Source of the DNA: Clostridia bacterium
Lineage (GTDB): Bacteria; Bacillota; Clostridia; UBA1381
Assembly (NCBI GenBank): GCA_900751885.1
Contig: CAADTH010000004.1
Coordinates: 1-64,000 of the forward strand
Direction: 5' to 3'
DNA: 64,000 nt
The notes under the pieces are model-generated. The model saw only the letters and a program-made list of their open reading frames with translations, searched no databases and was not told where the DNA came from. Position numbers and translations under genes: made by a program. Within the stretch, counting starts at the first letter, position 1; every line of letters begins with the position of its first letter. Of this stretch, positions 49,939 to 58,331 are shown piece after piece.

Positions 49939-51468
49939 CTAGCAGCTAATTGACATACGCGCATATTCCTTATACTCAAGCGGTGATGTACCTGTATATT
50001 TCTTAAATACTTGGCTAAAGTATTGGGAATTTGAACCATATCCCACCTTTTCTGCAACCTCATAGATGCGGTCTTTCTTTCCGTTGACAATCAAATCCTT
50101 TGCCATTTCCATTCGCTTCTGCATGACATAGTGAGAAAAATTCTCTCCAATTTCTTTTTTAAAGAGCTTGCCCAGGTAATCGACGTTGGTATAAAGAATG
50201 TTGCTGGCAATCCACCTGAGTGAAAGCTGTTCATTCCCTAGATTTTCCTCGATAATCCGCAGAGTATCATTGATTAAAGAGCTATAAACCTTTGTCTGCT
50301 TTGGCGAATTTGCTTCGACAATCTCCATCGCAATCTCCATAATATAGTCCTGAATCTCTTTGAGTGTTTTATACTCCTGCAGGCTCATAATGCCTTTCAT
50401 ATATTTATCAATTTTATCTACCTCACAGCAGCGGATGATACAAACATACAGCTCCAGACAATAGGTTTTTGCAACTGCAGGACCAGACTTTGCACGTTCG
50501 AGATCCTGAAAAAAATTACGGATTAAAAACTGTGCTTTGTCTGCATTCCCACCCTTGACCGCATGCTCGATGCCGCCATAATCCGGTTCCATCTGTATTG
50601 CGGTGGCGTTCATGGTAATCTCATCAGCTGAGATAATGCTGTCATCCTTCGCATAAAAACAATATTCTAAACATTTCGTCAATTCATCATAGAGCTTTGG
50701 TGTCTGGGAAATCTCCCTTACGCCGCTGTATACCATTGTTACCCGGTAATTATAGTATTTTTCGAACACTTTTTCAAGCTTTTTGAGCATTCCGACAATC
50801 CGGATATCGTCTACAACCGTTGTCACCAACAGTAAGTGATCCTTTATGGTTGTGCTCAAAAGGATGTTGTCATTGCCGATGTAGCCTTCAATAATGTTGC
50901 GCAGAAAAAAGGAATCCTCGAAATTCAAATCCTCATCCGGGCTAAACAGCACCATACGAATATCCTGGTTACATGCCACATTAAACGCTTCACAATAGAT
51001 ATTAAAAATTTCGCCTGTGTCACCAAATCCCAATATGTAGTCACGCAGAAATTGTTCCTTGATAATCGGTTTGACGCGATCTGCCTCTTGAATGACCATC
51101 TTCTCAAAATTTTCTTTTGCACGTTTTGCTTTCAAATTATGTACGATGTCATCCAAAATATCTAAAATAGTTTCTCTTCCTTCTGAATCTGGTAATAGCT
51201 GCTGATTCATTTTCCATTTCTGCTCAATCGGGTCTCTTGTGTCTGGTACAACTAAAACCTGTACTCCCCTCAAATCGTCATAGATGGTTTTGTCTTTTTG
51301 AAATCGCTCTAAGGTTACCATCAGAATATCAAGTCCTGCTTCTGTAAGCTTCTGAGGAGAATACTCTCCCTCCGGCCAGATCAGCTCCATTCCATGGTCT
51401 GAGAGGATTTCTGCTGAGATATCATATTTGTCACAAATCTCTTCATCTGTCACTAGAATTTTATACAT
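49939..51468 (-). CDS. YesN-like AraC family regulator with degenerate receiver domain
   Basis: A 509-residue regulator. The ATG at 51468 follows AAGGAG; the promoter at 51521 lies so close that a start at 51522 would be outside the transcript. Residues 1-115 resemble a response-regulator receiver (MYKILVTDEEICDKYDI), but the usual phospho-Asp position reads ILMVTLERF, so phosphorylation is unlikely. The middle (about 150-390) is the helical/GGDEF-like linker region seen in YesN proteins. The last 100 residues are the AraC DNA-binding domain (RIYEVAEKVGYGSNSQYFSQ). YesN relatives control rhamnogalacturonan genes in Bacillus. No kinase partner is present. It may control the nearby surface or pectin genes. 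Confidence 0.82.
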   Translation of the reverse strand: MYKILVTDEEICDKYDISAEILSDHGMELIWPEGEYSPQKLTEAGLDILMVTLERFQKDKTIYDDLRGVQVLVVPDTRDPIEQKWKMNQQLLPDSEGRETILDILDDIVHNLKAKRAKENFEKMVIQEADRVKPIIKEQFLRDYILGFGDTGEIFNIYCEAFNVACNQDIRMVLFSPDEDLNFEDSFFLRNIIEGYIGNDNILLSTTIKDHLLLVTTVVDDIRIVGMLKKLEKVFEKYYNYRVTMVYSGVREISQTPKLYDELTKCLEYCFYAKDDSIISADEITMNATAIQMEPDYGGIEHAVKGGNADKAQFLIRNFFQDLERAKSGPAVAKTYCLELYVCIIRCCEVDKIDKYMKGIMSLQEYKTLKEIQDYIMEIAMEIVEANSPKQTKVYSSLINDTLRIIEENLGNEQLSLRWIASNILYTNVDYLGKLFKKEIGENFSHYVMQKRMEMAKDLIVNGKKDRIYEVAEKVGYGSNSQYFSQVFKKYTGTSPLEYKEYARMSISC

Positions 51469-51520
51469 TCTCTCATCTCCTTTTGCGACAAATCTGCCCC
51501 ATTTCTTGTCTAACACTCTC

Positions 51521-51549
51521 ATTATACCGTTTTTCCTTTATAAATTCAA
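51521..51549 (-). promoter_or_regulatory. Promoter of the YesN-like regulator
   Basis: Minus strand TTGAAT (51544-51549), 17-base spacer, TATAAT (51521-51526), followed by a leader of about 45 bases. Confidence 0.75.
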
Positions 51550-51558
51550 GTACATTTG

Positions 51559-51589
51559 TTTGACAGAGTTCTTTTATTTTTCTGTCAAA
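51559..51589 (-). terminator. Hairpin after the AEC transporter gene
   Basis: TTTGACAGA (minus strand) and TCTGTCAAA, nine base pairs around a 13-base loop. It has a weak T-run, so it is a poor terminator or an operator just upstream of the -35 box of the YesN-like gene. Confidence 0.45.
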
Positions 51590-51610
51590 ATTACAATATT
51601 GTTCTTACTC

Positions 51611-52552
51611 TCACATAAAGCCAATCTGTTTGAAAAGGAAAATCCACAAAAAAATTGTTCCCACAGAAAAAATCGAGCCAAATGCGACGAGCTGTCCTGC
51701 CAGTTCTTCGTCCCCGCCCATTTGCTGCGCCATTGTAAAGGAGGAAACAGCCGTCGGTGCAGCAAACATAGAAAGGAGTACTGCCAAATCTACTCCCCGG
51801 AATCCAAACGCTACCGCGCCGACTCCCAGTCCCACAAGCGGAACAAAGACCAGTCTTCCCAAAAGTCCTAAGAGCAGCTGTTTTTTATATCCGCCCACCT
51901 TATTGAGATTCAGCGATCCGCCTAAAATAATAAGCGCCAAAGGCGTTGCAATCGCCGACAGGTCAGTAAGTGTCTTATCAATGACCGATGGAATAGGAAC
52001 TCCTGTATATAAGACCCCTACACCTATAATAGACGAAAGAATCAGTGGATTTGTTGCAATTCCTTTTAATATATTTTTTCCATTTATACCGTTTCCTCGG
52101 AATGCTTCAAGCGCTACGACTGAAAACATATTATAGACAGGAATAATCACTGCAATCAATAAAGCGGTGACCCCCTTTGCCTGCGCTCCAAACAACGCAG
52201 TGGCTACCGGAAGACCAAATAATACAAAATTGCTTCGAAATATTCCCTGAATCAGGACTCCCCGTTTTTTGTTATCCTTCTCCAGAAACCAGATAATCAG
52301 GAAAACAATCCAGAAAATACAGATAACACTAATCAGACTATATCCGACCAGCTTTGCGTTAAATACCTGCTCCCCCTGTGTATGATAAATATTTGTAAAA
52401 ATAAGAGTAGGCAAAAATACTTGAAAGGTAATACGATTCATCTGTTTGAAGGTATTTGAATCTGCCAAACGAAGTTTTTTCAGCAAAGCGCCAATTGCCA
52501 TCATAAAAAATAATGGAAGGACAACATAAAAGGATAAACTTAAATTCTGCAT
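51611..52552 (-). CDS. AEC family transporter (auxin efflux carrier type)
   Basis: A 313-residue membrane protein with about ten hydrophobic segments. It starts at the ATG at 52552 after GAGGGG. Typical segments are FFMMAIGALLKKLRLADSNT, GVPIPSVIDKTLTDLSAIATP, PLALIILGGSLNL and LLSMFAAPTAVSSFTMAQQM. Bacterial AEC members export or import small organic acids such as malate. The neighbour mdh/malic enzyme pair is 3.5 kb away, so a malate or other dicarboxylate substrate is only a guess. Confidence 0.92.
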   Translation of the reverse strand: MQNLSLSFYVVLPLFFMMAIGALLKKLRLADSNTFKQMNRITFQVFLPTLIFTNIYHTQGEQVFNAKLVGYSLISVICIFWIVFLIIWFLEKDNKKRGVLIQGIFRSNFVLFGLPVATALFGAQAKGVTALLIAVIIPVYNMFSVVALEAFRGNGINGKNILKGIATNPLILSSIIGVGVLYTGVPIPSVIDKTLTDLSAIATPLALIILGGSLNLNKVGGYKKQLLLGLLGRLVFVPLVGLGVGAVAFGFRGVDLAVLLSMFAAPTAVSSFTMAQQMGGDEELAGQLVAFGSIFSVGTIFLWIFLFKQIGFM

Positions 52553-52622
52553 GGACACCCCTCTACATGGTACGGCAGAAGCATAAAATATGTGTATACT
52601 TCCAAATCCGTTTTATAGTTTT

Positions 52623-52651
52623 ATTATACACCTTCTAAATGATGATGTAAA
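52623..52651 (-). promoter_or_regulatory. Promoter of the AEC transporter gene
   Basis: Minus strand TTTACA (52646-52651), 17-base spacer, TATAAT (52623-52628). Confidence 0.7.
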
Positions 52652-52722
52652 CTCCTTCATACTTTTCTGCACTAAGGAATCATTTATTGAGGTATCTTTT
52701 TAATGATTGAATGCATAAAAAA

Positions 52723-52748
52723 GGACATTCAGTTTTCACTGAATGTCC
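52723..52748 (-). terminator. Terminator of the stalk-domain protein gene
   Basis: GGACATTCAGT / ACTGAATGTCC with a four-base loop and six T on the minus strand. It is about 100 bases past the stop at 52852. Confidence 0.85.
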
Positions 52749-52851
52749 CTCTTAAGCCTTTCAAATCCGATACCCTCTTTCTATTAGGGAAACAGAACAT
52801 ATTATTTTCTTCTGTCATGATTGATTTAAAGGCTACTTTTCTTATAAATGA

Positions 52852-54126
52852 CTAATTTAATTTTTGTGCATACTCTGCAAGCGTTGCATCGTCATACGTC
52901 TTTGGAGAGGATGAAATCAGAACCAAACGGTTTGCTTCATTCCACTCAACAGACTTGCCAAGCGCATTTTCACACAGTGCGCGGAATGGAATCATTGTTG
53001 TTCCATCGCCAAAGATTGCCGGTGCAACGTCCAATGTGATTTCCTTACCATCTACTGTCATTACATTATTTCCAATAAACATTTCAATTTTCTTGCCGTC
53101 GATATCAATGGATACCTTCTGTGTTTCTGCTTCGAATCCAACCGTTCCACCCATATTCTCAGAGATAAAGCGTACCGGAACCAAAGTTCTTCCCTCTACA
53201 ATCTGAGGAGCAACCGGAACTGTCTTTACTTCGCCGCCTGCAAGTGCCTTTGTGGAATCAATCTTCAGCACGATTCCATCTGTATCCGGTGTCGGAGTTG
53301 CAGTTGGTGTTGCTGTAGGCGTAGCAGTCGGAGTAGCGGTTGGTGTCGGAGTCGGTGTTGCATTGCCCGGCTCTGGGTCTGTGAAAAGACCAGAATCTGC
53401 GATTGAATAGTTTGTCAAATCAAAGTTATGTCCATTTTGCTTTCTGACATATCCAAACGAGAACATACAAATTCCGGATGGATCCTGGCTGACATACGCA
53501 ATTTCTTTCTCGCTTGCAAGTTCTTTTCCGCTTGCATCCTGAATCGTTACATCATACTCCTGCATTTTATTTCTGATGTCGACTCTAACTGTATACCACT
53601 CGCCTTTTTGAAGTTTGCCAAGGTCTTTTTGAAGGCCGCCGGCAGTTCTTGCGGTAATGGTACCTGCATTTGCATCGAATACCAAACCAGCTGCGAGCAT
53701 TTCTTTTCCATCAGACTCTGTGCCCTTCGTCGGGTCTGTATAATGTCCCATATAGTATTGAATGACTCCATCATTCATTCTGATATCAAACTTTGCATAT
53801 CCAGTATCTGTAATAATATCCTTTTTGTCGTTTCTGGTATAAAGATAGAAGGAACCTTCTCCTGCTTTCCCATCCTTTACGCTGTCAGAAGTAATATGCG
53901 CAAACGACTTATCACCCTCTTTTTTGAGTACAATTTCTTTGGTTGCCGCACTGCCTTTATAATAGAATGGCTTTCCGTCGAGTTTAATGTTGTCAAGTGC
54001 GTCCGTAAGATTGGAAAAATCTGTTGGAGCAACGTAATACGTCTTCGCGCTTGCCATCATTGGAAGCATCAATGTTTGTAGTGCCAATACAACCGCAACT
54101 ACTAATGAAATCTTTTTCCTGTTCAT
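52852..54126 (-). CDS. Secreted protein with Pro/Thr linker and copper-amine-oxidase-N domain
   Basis: A 424-residue exported protein. I prefer the ATG at 54126 (MNRKKISLVVAVV), ten bases after AAGGAG; an ATG three codons earlier lies inside the site. Signal peptide 1-27. Residues about 30-250 form a beta-sandwich like LamG/DUF1080 glycan-binding domains (FDIRMNDGVIQYYMGHYTD). A repetitive linker of PTPTATPTATPT type spans about 253-282. The last 130 residues are a 'copper amine oxidase N-terminal' domain (GRTLVPVRFISENMGGTVGF, TTMIPFRALCENALGKSVEW). It probably binds glycan or wall at the cell surface. A short leader hairpin GCCG-TACTT-CGGC precedes the ribosome binding site. Confidence 0.82.
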   Translation of the reverse strand: MNRKKISLVVAVVLALQTLMLPMMASAKTYYVAPTDFSNLTDALDNIKLDGKPFYYKGSAATKEIVLKKEGDKSFAHITSDSVKDGKAGEGSFYLYTRNDKKDIITDTGYAKFDIRMNDGVIQYYMGHYTDPTKGTESDGKEMLAAGLVFDANAGTITARTAGGLQKDLGKLQKGEWYTVRVDIRNKMQEYDVTIQDASGKELASEKEIAYVSQDPSGICMFSFGYVRKQNGHNFDLTNYSIADSGLFTDPEPGNATPTPTPTATPTATPTATPTATPTPDTDGIVLKIDSTKALAGGEVKTVPVAPQIVEGRTLVPVRFISENMGGTVGFEAETQKVSIDIDGKKIEMFIGNNVMTVDGKEITLDVAPAIFGDGTTMIPFRALCENALGKSVEWNEANRLVLISSSPKTYDDATLAEYAQKLN

Positions 54127-54315
54127 CGGTAACATCTCCTTTTCCTGCCGAAGTACGGCAATTAAAATCTAAATTTGACTTGCGACCTCTAGCCGCTTTT
54201 TCTACTTACATTTTACCTGTTTTTGTAGGAATTGAACATACAAAAATCAGATAAAAAAGTTTAAAAAGTCGCTAAGCGAATTCATTTTTTTATACAATTT
54301 AAACAAAATCGCGGT

Positions 54316-54990
54316 TTATTGCCCTTCCTGTGCGGTAATTGCAAATCGCCGTTCCACATAATGGAAGAGCATCGTAAGCACAAAAGTGATTGCCAGAAAA
54401 AACACTGCAACCACCAGATATGCAGTGACATTCGCGTCGCGCGCCACCGCTTCCTGTGCTTTTTTTAAAAGATCAATAATTGAAATAACGGATGCGAGCG
54501 CCGTATCCTTCACCAGAGTGATTGTCTCATTTGCAACCGGAGGAATTACCGTCCGAATCATCTGAGGAACAACGATATACCGCATCGTCTGCCAGGATGT
54601 AAATCCAAGCGCTTTGGACGCCTCATACTGTCCCTTATTGACGGACAAAATTCCGCCGCGGAAAATTTCTGCAAAATATGCCGCGTAGTTGAGCACAAAC
54701 GCAATGACAGCCGCTGGAAACGCCTCAAAGGAGATACTCGCGCCCGCAATGTAAATGCTCGGCAGCCCAAAGTACACGAAAAACAGCTGCAGCATCAGCG
54801 GCGTACCGCGGAACACCCATAAATATGCACTGATAATCCACTGAAGCGGTCGAAACTTGGATACCCTTCCCAGCGATACAATCAATCCCAGCGGAATAGA
54901 GATCACAATCGTAATGGCAAACAGCTTTACTGTAACAAGAAGTCCCTCTGCCAGCTGTGGCAGCAATAAGGCTATGTACTGGAAATCCAT
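54316..54990 (-). CDS. Amino acid ABC transporter permease
   Basis: A 224-residue permease of the His/Glu/Gln/Cys (HisM-like) family. It contains YLWVFRGTPLMLQLFFVYFG and the EAA-type loop GQYEASKALGFTSWQTMRYI. It begins 12 bases after the binding-protein gene and is co-transcribed with it. No ATPase gene follows; the next gene is the unrelated stalk-domain protein. The ATPase must lie elsewhere or be shared. Confidence 0.94.
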   Translation of the reverse strand: MDFQYIALLLPQLAEGLLVTVKLFAITIVISIPLGLIVSLGRVSKFRPLQWIISAYLWVFRGTPLMLQLFFVYFGLPSIYIAGASISFEAFPAAVIAFVLNYAAYFAEIFRGGILSVNKGQYEASKALGFTSWQTMRYIVVPQMIRTVIPPVANETITLVKDTALASVISIIDLLKKAQEAVARDANVTAYLVVAVFFLAITFVLTMLFHYVERRFAITAQEGQ

Positions 54991-55002
54991 TGTGTTTCCC
55001 CC

Positions 55003-55851
55003 TTATTTGATGAGGTTCTCGCCAAACCATTTTTCGGAGATTCTTGCTGTGATACCTTCCTGCTTACACTGTGCAATCGCGTCGGAAATGGCGTCAATCA
55101 ATGCTTTATCGGAAAGTCTGCCGCCAGCCGCATAATCCTCTTCATCGAACCCTTCCTCTAATACAACGTATTTATTCAGCATGTTCTCTTTTGTCAGATA
55201 ATAACGCACGAACACTTCATCTATGACTGCCGCCTGTACCCGTCCAGTATCTACTTCCATTAGCACCTGCGTGTTTTCCTTGAAGCGCGAGATGTTTGCA
55301 TCTCCGATGGATTCATAGGTCGCCGCATCCGCTTTGAGCGCCTCTTCGCTGGTACTGCCGTCCTGAAGTGCAATCTTTTTGCCTGCAAGATCCGCCTTTG
55401 TCTTGACAGCGGAATCCTTTTTTACCACAATCGCCTGCTTTGTGCTCAGATAAGGATTCGTGAAAAGTACTTCCTTCTGACGTGCCGGCGAAATAGAAAA
55501 TCCGTTCCAAATAACATCAATTTTCTTTGAGCTGAGCTCCAATTCTTTGGCGTCCCAATCGATTGGCTTGAATTCAACCTCTACTCCCATTTTCTTTGCC
55601 ACTTCTTTTGCCAGGTCAATGTCAAAGCCCTGAATCTCTCCTTTTTCATCCTTAAAGCCCATCGGAGCAAATGTTGCGTCGAGTCCCACGACGAATTTTC
55701 CCTTTGCCTTGACATCCTCAAGTGAGGTGTCCTGTGCATTTGCCGCGCCATCTGTGCTCGCCTGCTTGTTTACTGACACACAGCCGGATAATACTGTCAT
55801 ACCCATCACAGCCGCCAGCAAAAATGCCGCAATCTTTTTCCTATTGTTCAT
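55003..55851 (-). CDS. Amino acid ABC transporter substrate-binding lipoprotein
   Basis: A 282-residue lipoprotein with lipobox LSGC at about 20-23. The SBP family 3 marks are visible: FVVGLDATFAPMGFKDEKGEIQGFDIDLA (first part), DVIWNGFSISPARQKEVLFT and KKIALQDGSTSEEAL. Binding proteins of this branch carry polar amino acids or cystine; exact substrate unknown. AGGGGG precedes the ATG. The promoter has an inverted repeat over its -10 box (55878-55904). Confidence 0.94.
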   Translation of the reverse strand: MNNRKKIAAFLLAAVMGMTVLSGCVSVNKQASTDGAANAQDTSLEDVKAKGKFVVGLDATFAPMGFKDEKGEIQGFDIDLAKEVAKKMGVEVEFKPIDWDAKELELSSKKIDVIWNGFSISPARQKEVLFTNPYLSTKQAIVVKKDSAVKTKADLAGKKIALQDGSTSEEALKADAATYESIGDANISRFKENTQVLMEVDTGRVQAAVIDEVFVRYYLTKENMLNKYVVLEEGFDEEDYAAGGRLSDKALIDAISDAIAQCKQEGITARISEKWFGENLIK

Positions 55852-55877
55852 TGTCTTATCCCCCTAATCTTTCATAC

Positions 55878-55904
55878 TTGATACCATTTATTATACTGTA
55901 TCAA
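55878..55904. promoter_or_regulatory. Operator-like inverted repeat over the amino acid transporter promoter
   Basis: TTGATAC, 13 bases, GTATCAA: perfect 7-bp arms that bracket the -10 box at 55890-55895. A dimeric repressor at this site would block RNA polymerase. Confidence 0.45.
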
Positions 55905-55918
55905 TTTAATTTAGTAAA
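55890..55918 (-). promoter_or_regulatory. Promoter of the amino acid transporter genes
   Basis: Minus strand TTTACT (55913-55918), 17-base spacer, TATAAT (55890-55895). Confidence 0.65.
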
Positions 55919-55985
55919 GTGTTTTTTCAAAATTTACTTTTATTTGCTCTATTTTACGTCTGCCGGCTATTTTTCTTACATGTAA

Positions 55986-56010
55986 ATAGCGGAGCCAAAG
56001 GCTCCGCTAT
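55986..56010 (-). terminator. Terminator-like hairpin after malic enzyme
   Basis: ATAGCGGAGCC, AAA, GGCTCCGCTAT, three bases past the stop at 56014. The T-run on the minus strand is weak (TTTACAT). Confidence 0.65.
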
Positions 56011-56013
56011 CAT

Positions 56014-57186
56014 TTAAATTCTTGCCACCCCTGTTTTCTTTGCCGCGTCTGCCACTGCCTTCGCAACCGTTGGTGCAACCCGATTGTCAAACACATCGGG
56101 AATCACAAAATCCGGCTTTAATTCATCTTCAGAAATCAAGGACGCTATCGCCTCTGCCGCGGCAATCTTCATCTCATCGTTGATATCGCTCGCCCTCACG
56201 TCCAGCGCACCTCGAAAGATTCCCGGGAATGCCAATACGTTGTTGATTTGATTCGGGAAGTCAGATCGTCCTGTTCCCATGACCTTGACGCCTGCTTTTT
56301 CCGCTATATCCGGCATGATTTCCGGCACTGGATTTGCCATGGCGAATACCACCGGGTCGGCTGCCATGGTTTTTACCATTTCCTCTGTCAGCGTGTCCGG
56401 CGCAGATACGCCGATAAATACATCTGCACCCACCAGCACGTCGGCAAGGCTTCCCTTTTTCTTTTCTAAATTGGAAATTTTCGCCATCTGCGCTTTTTCT
56501 GCGTTCAGATTGTCTCTGCCCTCATAGATTGCACCTGTGCGGTCGCACAAAATCACCTTTTTCAGTCCCATGCTCATCAAAAGCTTAGTAATTGCAATCC
56601 CAGCCGCTCCCGAACCATTGACTACAACCTCGATATCCTGAATGTCCTTCCCAACTAATTTGAGCGCGTTAATCATTGCCGCCAGTACCACAACCGCGGT
56701 CCCATGCTGATCATCGTGGAAAATCGGGATATCACACTCCTCTTTTAATCTGCGCTCGATTTCAAAGCATCTCGGCGCGGCGATATCCTCCAGGTTCACT
56801 CCTCCAAAGCTTCCTGCAATCATCTTAACCGTCTGGACAATCTCATCGACATCCTTTGAGCGCACACACAGCGGAAATGCGTCTACATCTGCGAATGTCT
56901 TGAAAAGGGCACATTTGCCTTCCATCACAGGCATCCCTGCCTCCGGTCCAATGTCGCCGAGTCCCAGCACCGCCGTGCCGTCCGTCACAACTGCAACCAA
57001 ATTGGCGCGGCGCGTGTAGGTGTAGGACAAATCCACATCCTTCGAAATCTCCATGCAGGGCTCTGCCACTCCAGGCGTATAGGCTACCGACAGCTCTTCT
57101 CTTGTTGTGACAGGCGCACGGGATATCACCTCGATTTTTCCTCTCCACTCTTTATGCTGTTGCAGTGCAAATTCCTTCTTATCCAT
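56014..57186 (-). CDS. Malic enzyme (malate dehydrogenase, decarboxylating)
   Basis: A 390-residue short-form bacterial malic enzyme. The active-site opening is AYTPGVAEPCMEI, the metal part is FHDDQHGTAVV, and the nucleotide-binding part is VVNGSGAAGIAITKLLMSMG followed by ILCDRTGAIYEGR. It converts malate to pyruvate and CO2 with reduction of NAD(P). Which cofactor is used cannot be told from sequence alone. It begins 10 bases after the dehydrogenase gene at 57197, so the two are in one operon, an arrangement known for the malate shunt in Clostridium thermocellum-type anaerobes. Confidence 0.94.
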   Translation of the reverse strand: MDKKEFALQQHKEWRGKIEVISRAPVTTREELSVAYTPGVAEPCMEISKDVDLSYTYTRRANLVAVVTDGTAVLGLGDIGPEAGMPVMEGKCALFKTFADVDAFPLCVRSKDVDEIVQTVKMIAGSFGGVNLEDIAAPRCFEIERRLKEECDIPIFHDDQHGTAVVVLAAMINALKLVGKDIQDIEVVVNGSGAAGIAITKLLMSMGLKKVILCDRTGAIYEGRDNLNAEKAQMAKISNLEKKKGSLADVLVGADVFIGVSAPDTLTEEMVKTMAADPVVFAMANPVPEIMPDIAEKAGVKVMGTGRSDFPNQINNVLAFPGIFRGALDVRASDINDEMKIAAAEAIASLISEDELKPDFVIPDVFDNRVAPTVAKAVADAAKKTGVARI

Positions 57187-57196
57187 CTTATTCTCC

Positions 57197-58135
57197 TCAC
57201 TTTACTGTTTCTTGTATCATATCCTCCAGCACCCTTGCAGACGCGCGGAATTTTTTCGATTCCTCCTGATTCAGCTTCAGATGCAGATATTTCTCAATTC
57301 CCCTGCTATTGACAATACATGGCAGGCTGATTGCCACTTCCTTCCCATCCGGTATGGCAGGAATCACAGTGCTGAGCGGCAACACAGCATGTTCATTTTT
57401 TAAAATCGCTTCTACAATACGGCATACATTCGATGCAATCGCATAATAAGTCGCGCCCTTTCGCTTGATAACCTCAGCGCCTGCGTTTCTCACCTGCTCC
57501 ATGACAGACTGCATATCCAGCTTGACCCCATTCATCTCGCAATAGTCGTCGAGTGCCATTCCTGCGATATTGACGGAGCTCCACACTGGGAACTGGCTGT
57601 CGCCATGCTCACCTATCACATATCCATGGATATTGCGGATATCTACGCCAAGTTCGCGGCTCAAAAAATATTTAAACCTTGCTGTGTCCAGCACGGTTCC
57701 TGTACCGATGACCGATTCCTTTGGCAAATCCATCGCCTGTTTGATCGTATAAGTCAAAATATCCACCGGATTGGAAACCATCAGCACAACGCTACCTGTA
57801 TAATATGGTTTCATACTCTCAGCTACCGCCTTTATAATTTTAACATTATTTTTCGCTAAGTCAAGCCTTGTTTCGCCAGGTTTTCGTCCCACCCCAGAAC
57901 AAATGATGATGATATCTGCATCCTTGATATCGGAATACTCTCCCGCATATACCTCCATCTGTGTGAAATGAACCAAGCCGTGGTTGATGTCCATTGCCTC
58001 CCCTTGTGCCTTTTCGTGATTGATATCGACGAGTACCAGCTCGGATACCAACCCTTCTGTGGAAAGCGCATACGCAATCGACGCTCCCACCAGCCCACAT
58101 CCGATAATTGCCACCTTGTTTAAATGCTTTGCCAT
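57197..58135 (-). CDS. LDH-fold dehydrogenase with malate-type specificity residue, probable malate dehydrogenase
   Basis: A 312-residue enzyme of the lactate/malate dehydrogenase family. It has the Rossmann opening VAIIGCGLVGASIAYAL and Asp in LVLVDIN for NAD. The catalytic His is in IGEHGDSQFP (about 177). The specificity loop reads CSGVGRKPGETRLDL. True L-LDH has Gln where this protein has Arg84 (NQKPGETR in Bacillus); Arg at this place gives oxaloacetate/malate specificity, as classic mutation work on LDH showed. Family-wide automatic naming would call it LDH. The linked malic enzyme supports malate dehydrogenase. TTTGGAGGGG precedes the ATG. Confidence 0.88.
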   Translation of the reverse strand: MAKHLNKVAIIGCGLVGASIAYALSTEGLVSELVLVDINHEKAQGEAMDINHGLVHFTQMEVYAGEYSDIKDADIIIICSGVGRKPGETRLDLAKNNVKIIKAVAESMKPYYTGSVVLMVSNPVDILTYTIKQAMDLPKESVIGTGTVLDTARFKYFLSRELGVDIRNIHGYVIGEHGDSQFPVWSSVNIAGMALDDYCEMNGVKLDMQSVMEQVRNAGAEVIKRKGATYYAIASNVCRIVEAILKNEHAVLPLSTVIPAIPDGKEVAISLPCIVNSRGIEKYLHLKLNQEESKKFRASARVLEDMIQETVK

Positions 58136-58264
58136 CGTTTCCCCTCCAAATTCTATGAATCAGTGATATATGTTTTAGCATGACTAAAAAAACTATTTTT
58201 AAACCTCCTTTGATATATTCTGGAAATTGGATTTTTGTACCTGTCTCTGAAATAATTTCTCTCA

Positions 58265-58293
58265 TTGTGAAAGTATTTCTGATATGATATACT
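58265..58293 (+). promoter_or_regulatory. Promoter of the EFR1 gene
   Basis: TTGTGA (58265-58270), 17-base spacer, TATACT (58288-58293), 39 bases upstream of the ATG at 58332. Confidence 0.7.
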
Positions 58294-58331
58294 GATTTCA
58301 AATTAATATAGAAAAGAAGGAGGAGTGATTC

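Noticed and set aside
53281..53370. CRISPR-like or tandem repeat array in 52852-54126
   Set aside because: The short repeats encode a Pro/Thr linker in frame with the protein; no spacer-repeat order is present.
57197..58135. Plain L-lactate dehydrogenase assignment
   Set aside because: The Arg at the specificity position and the malic enzyme partner favour malate dehydrogenase, although LDH remains the alternative.
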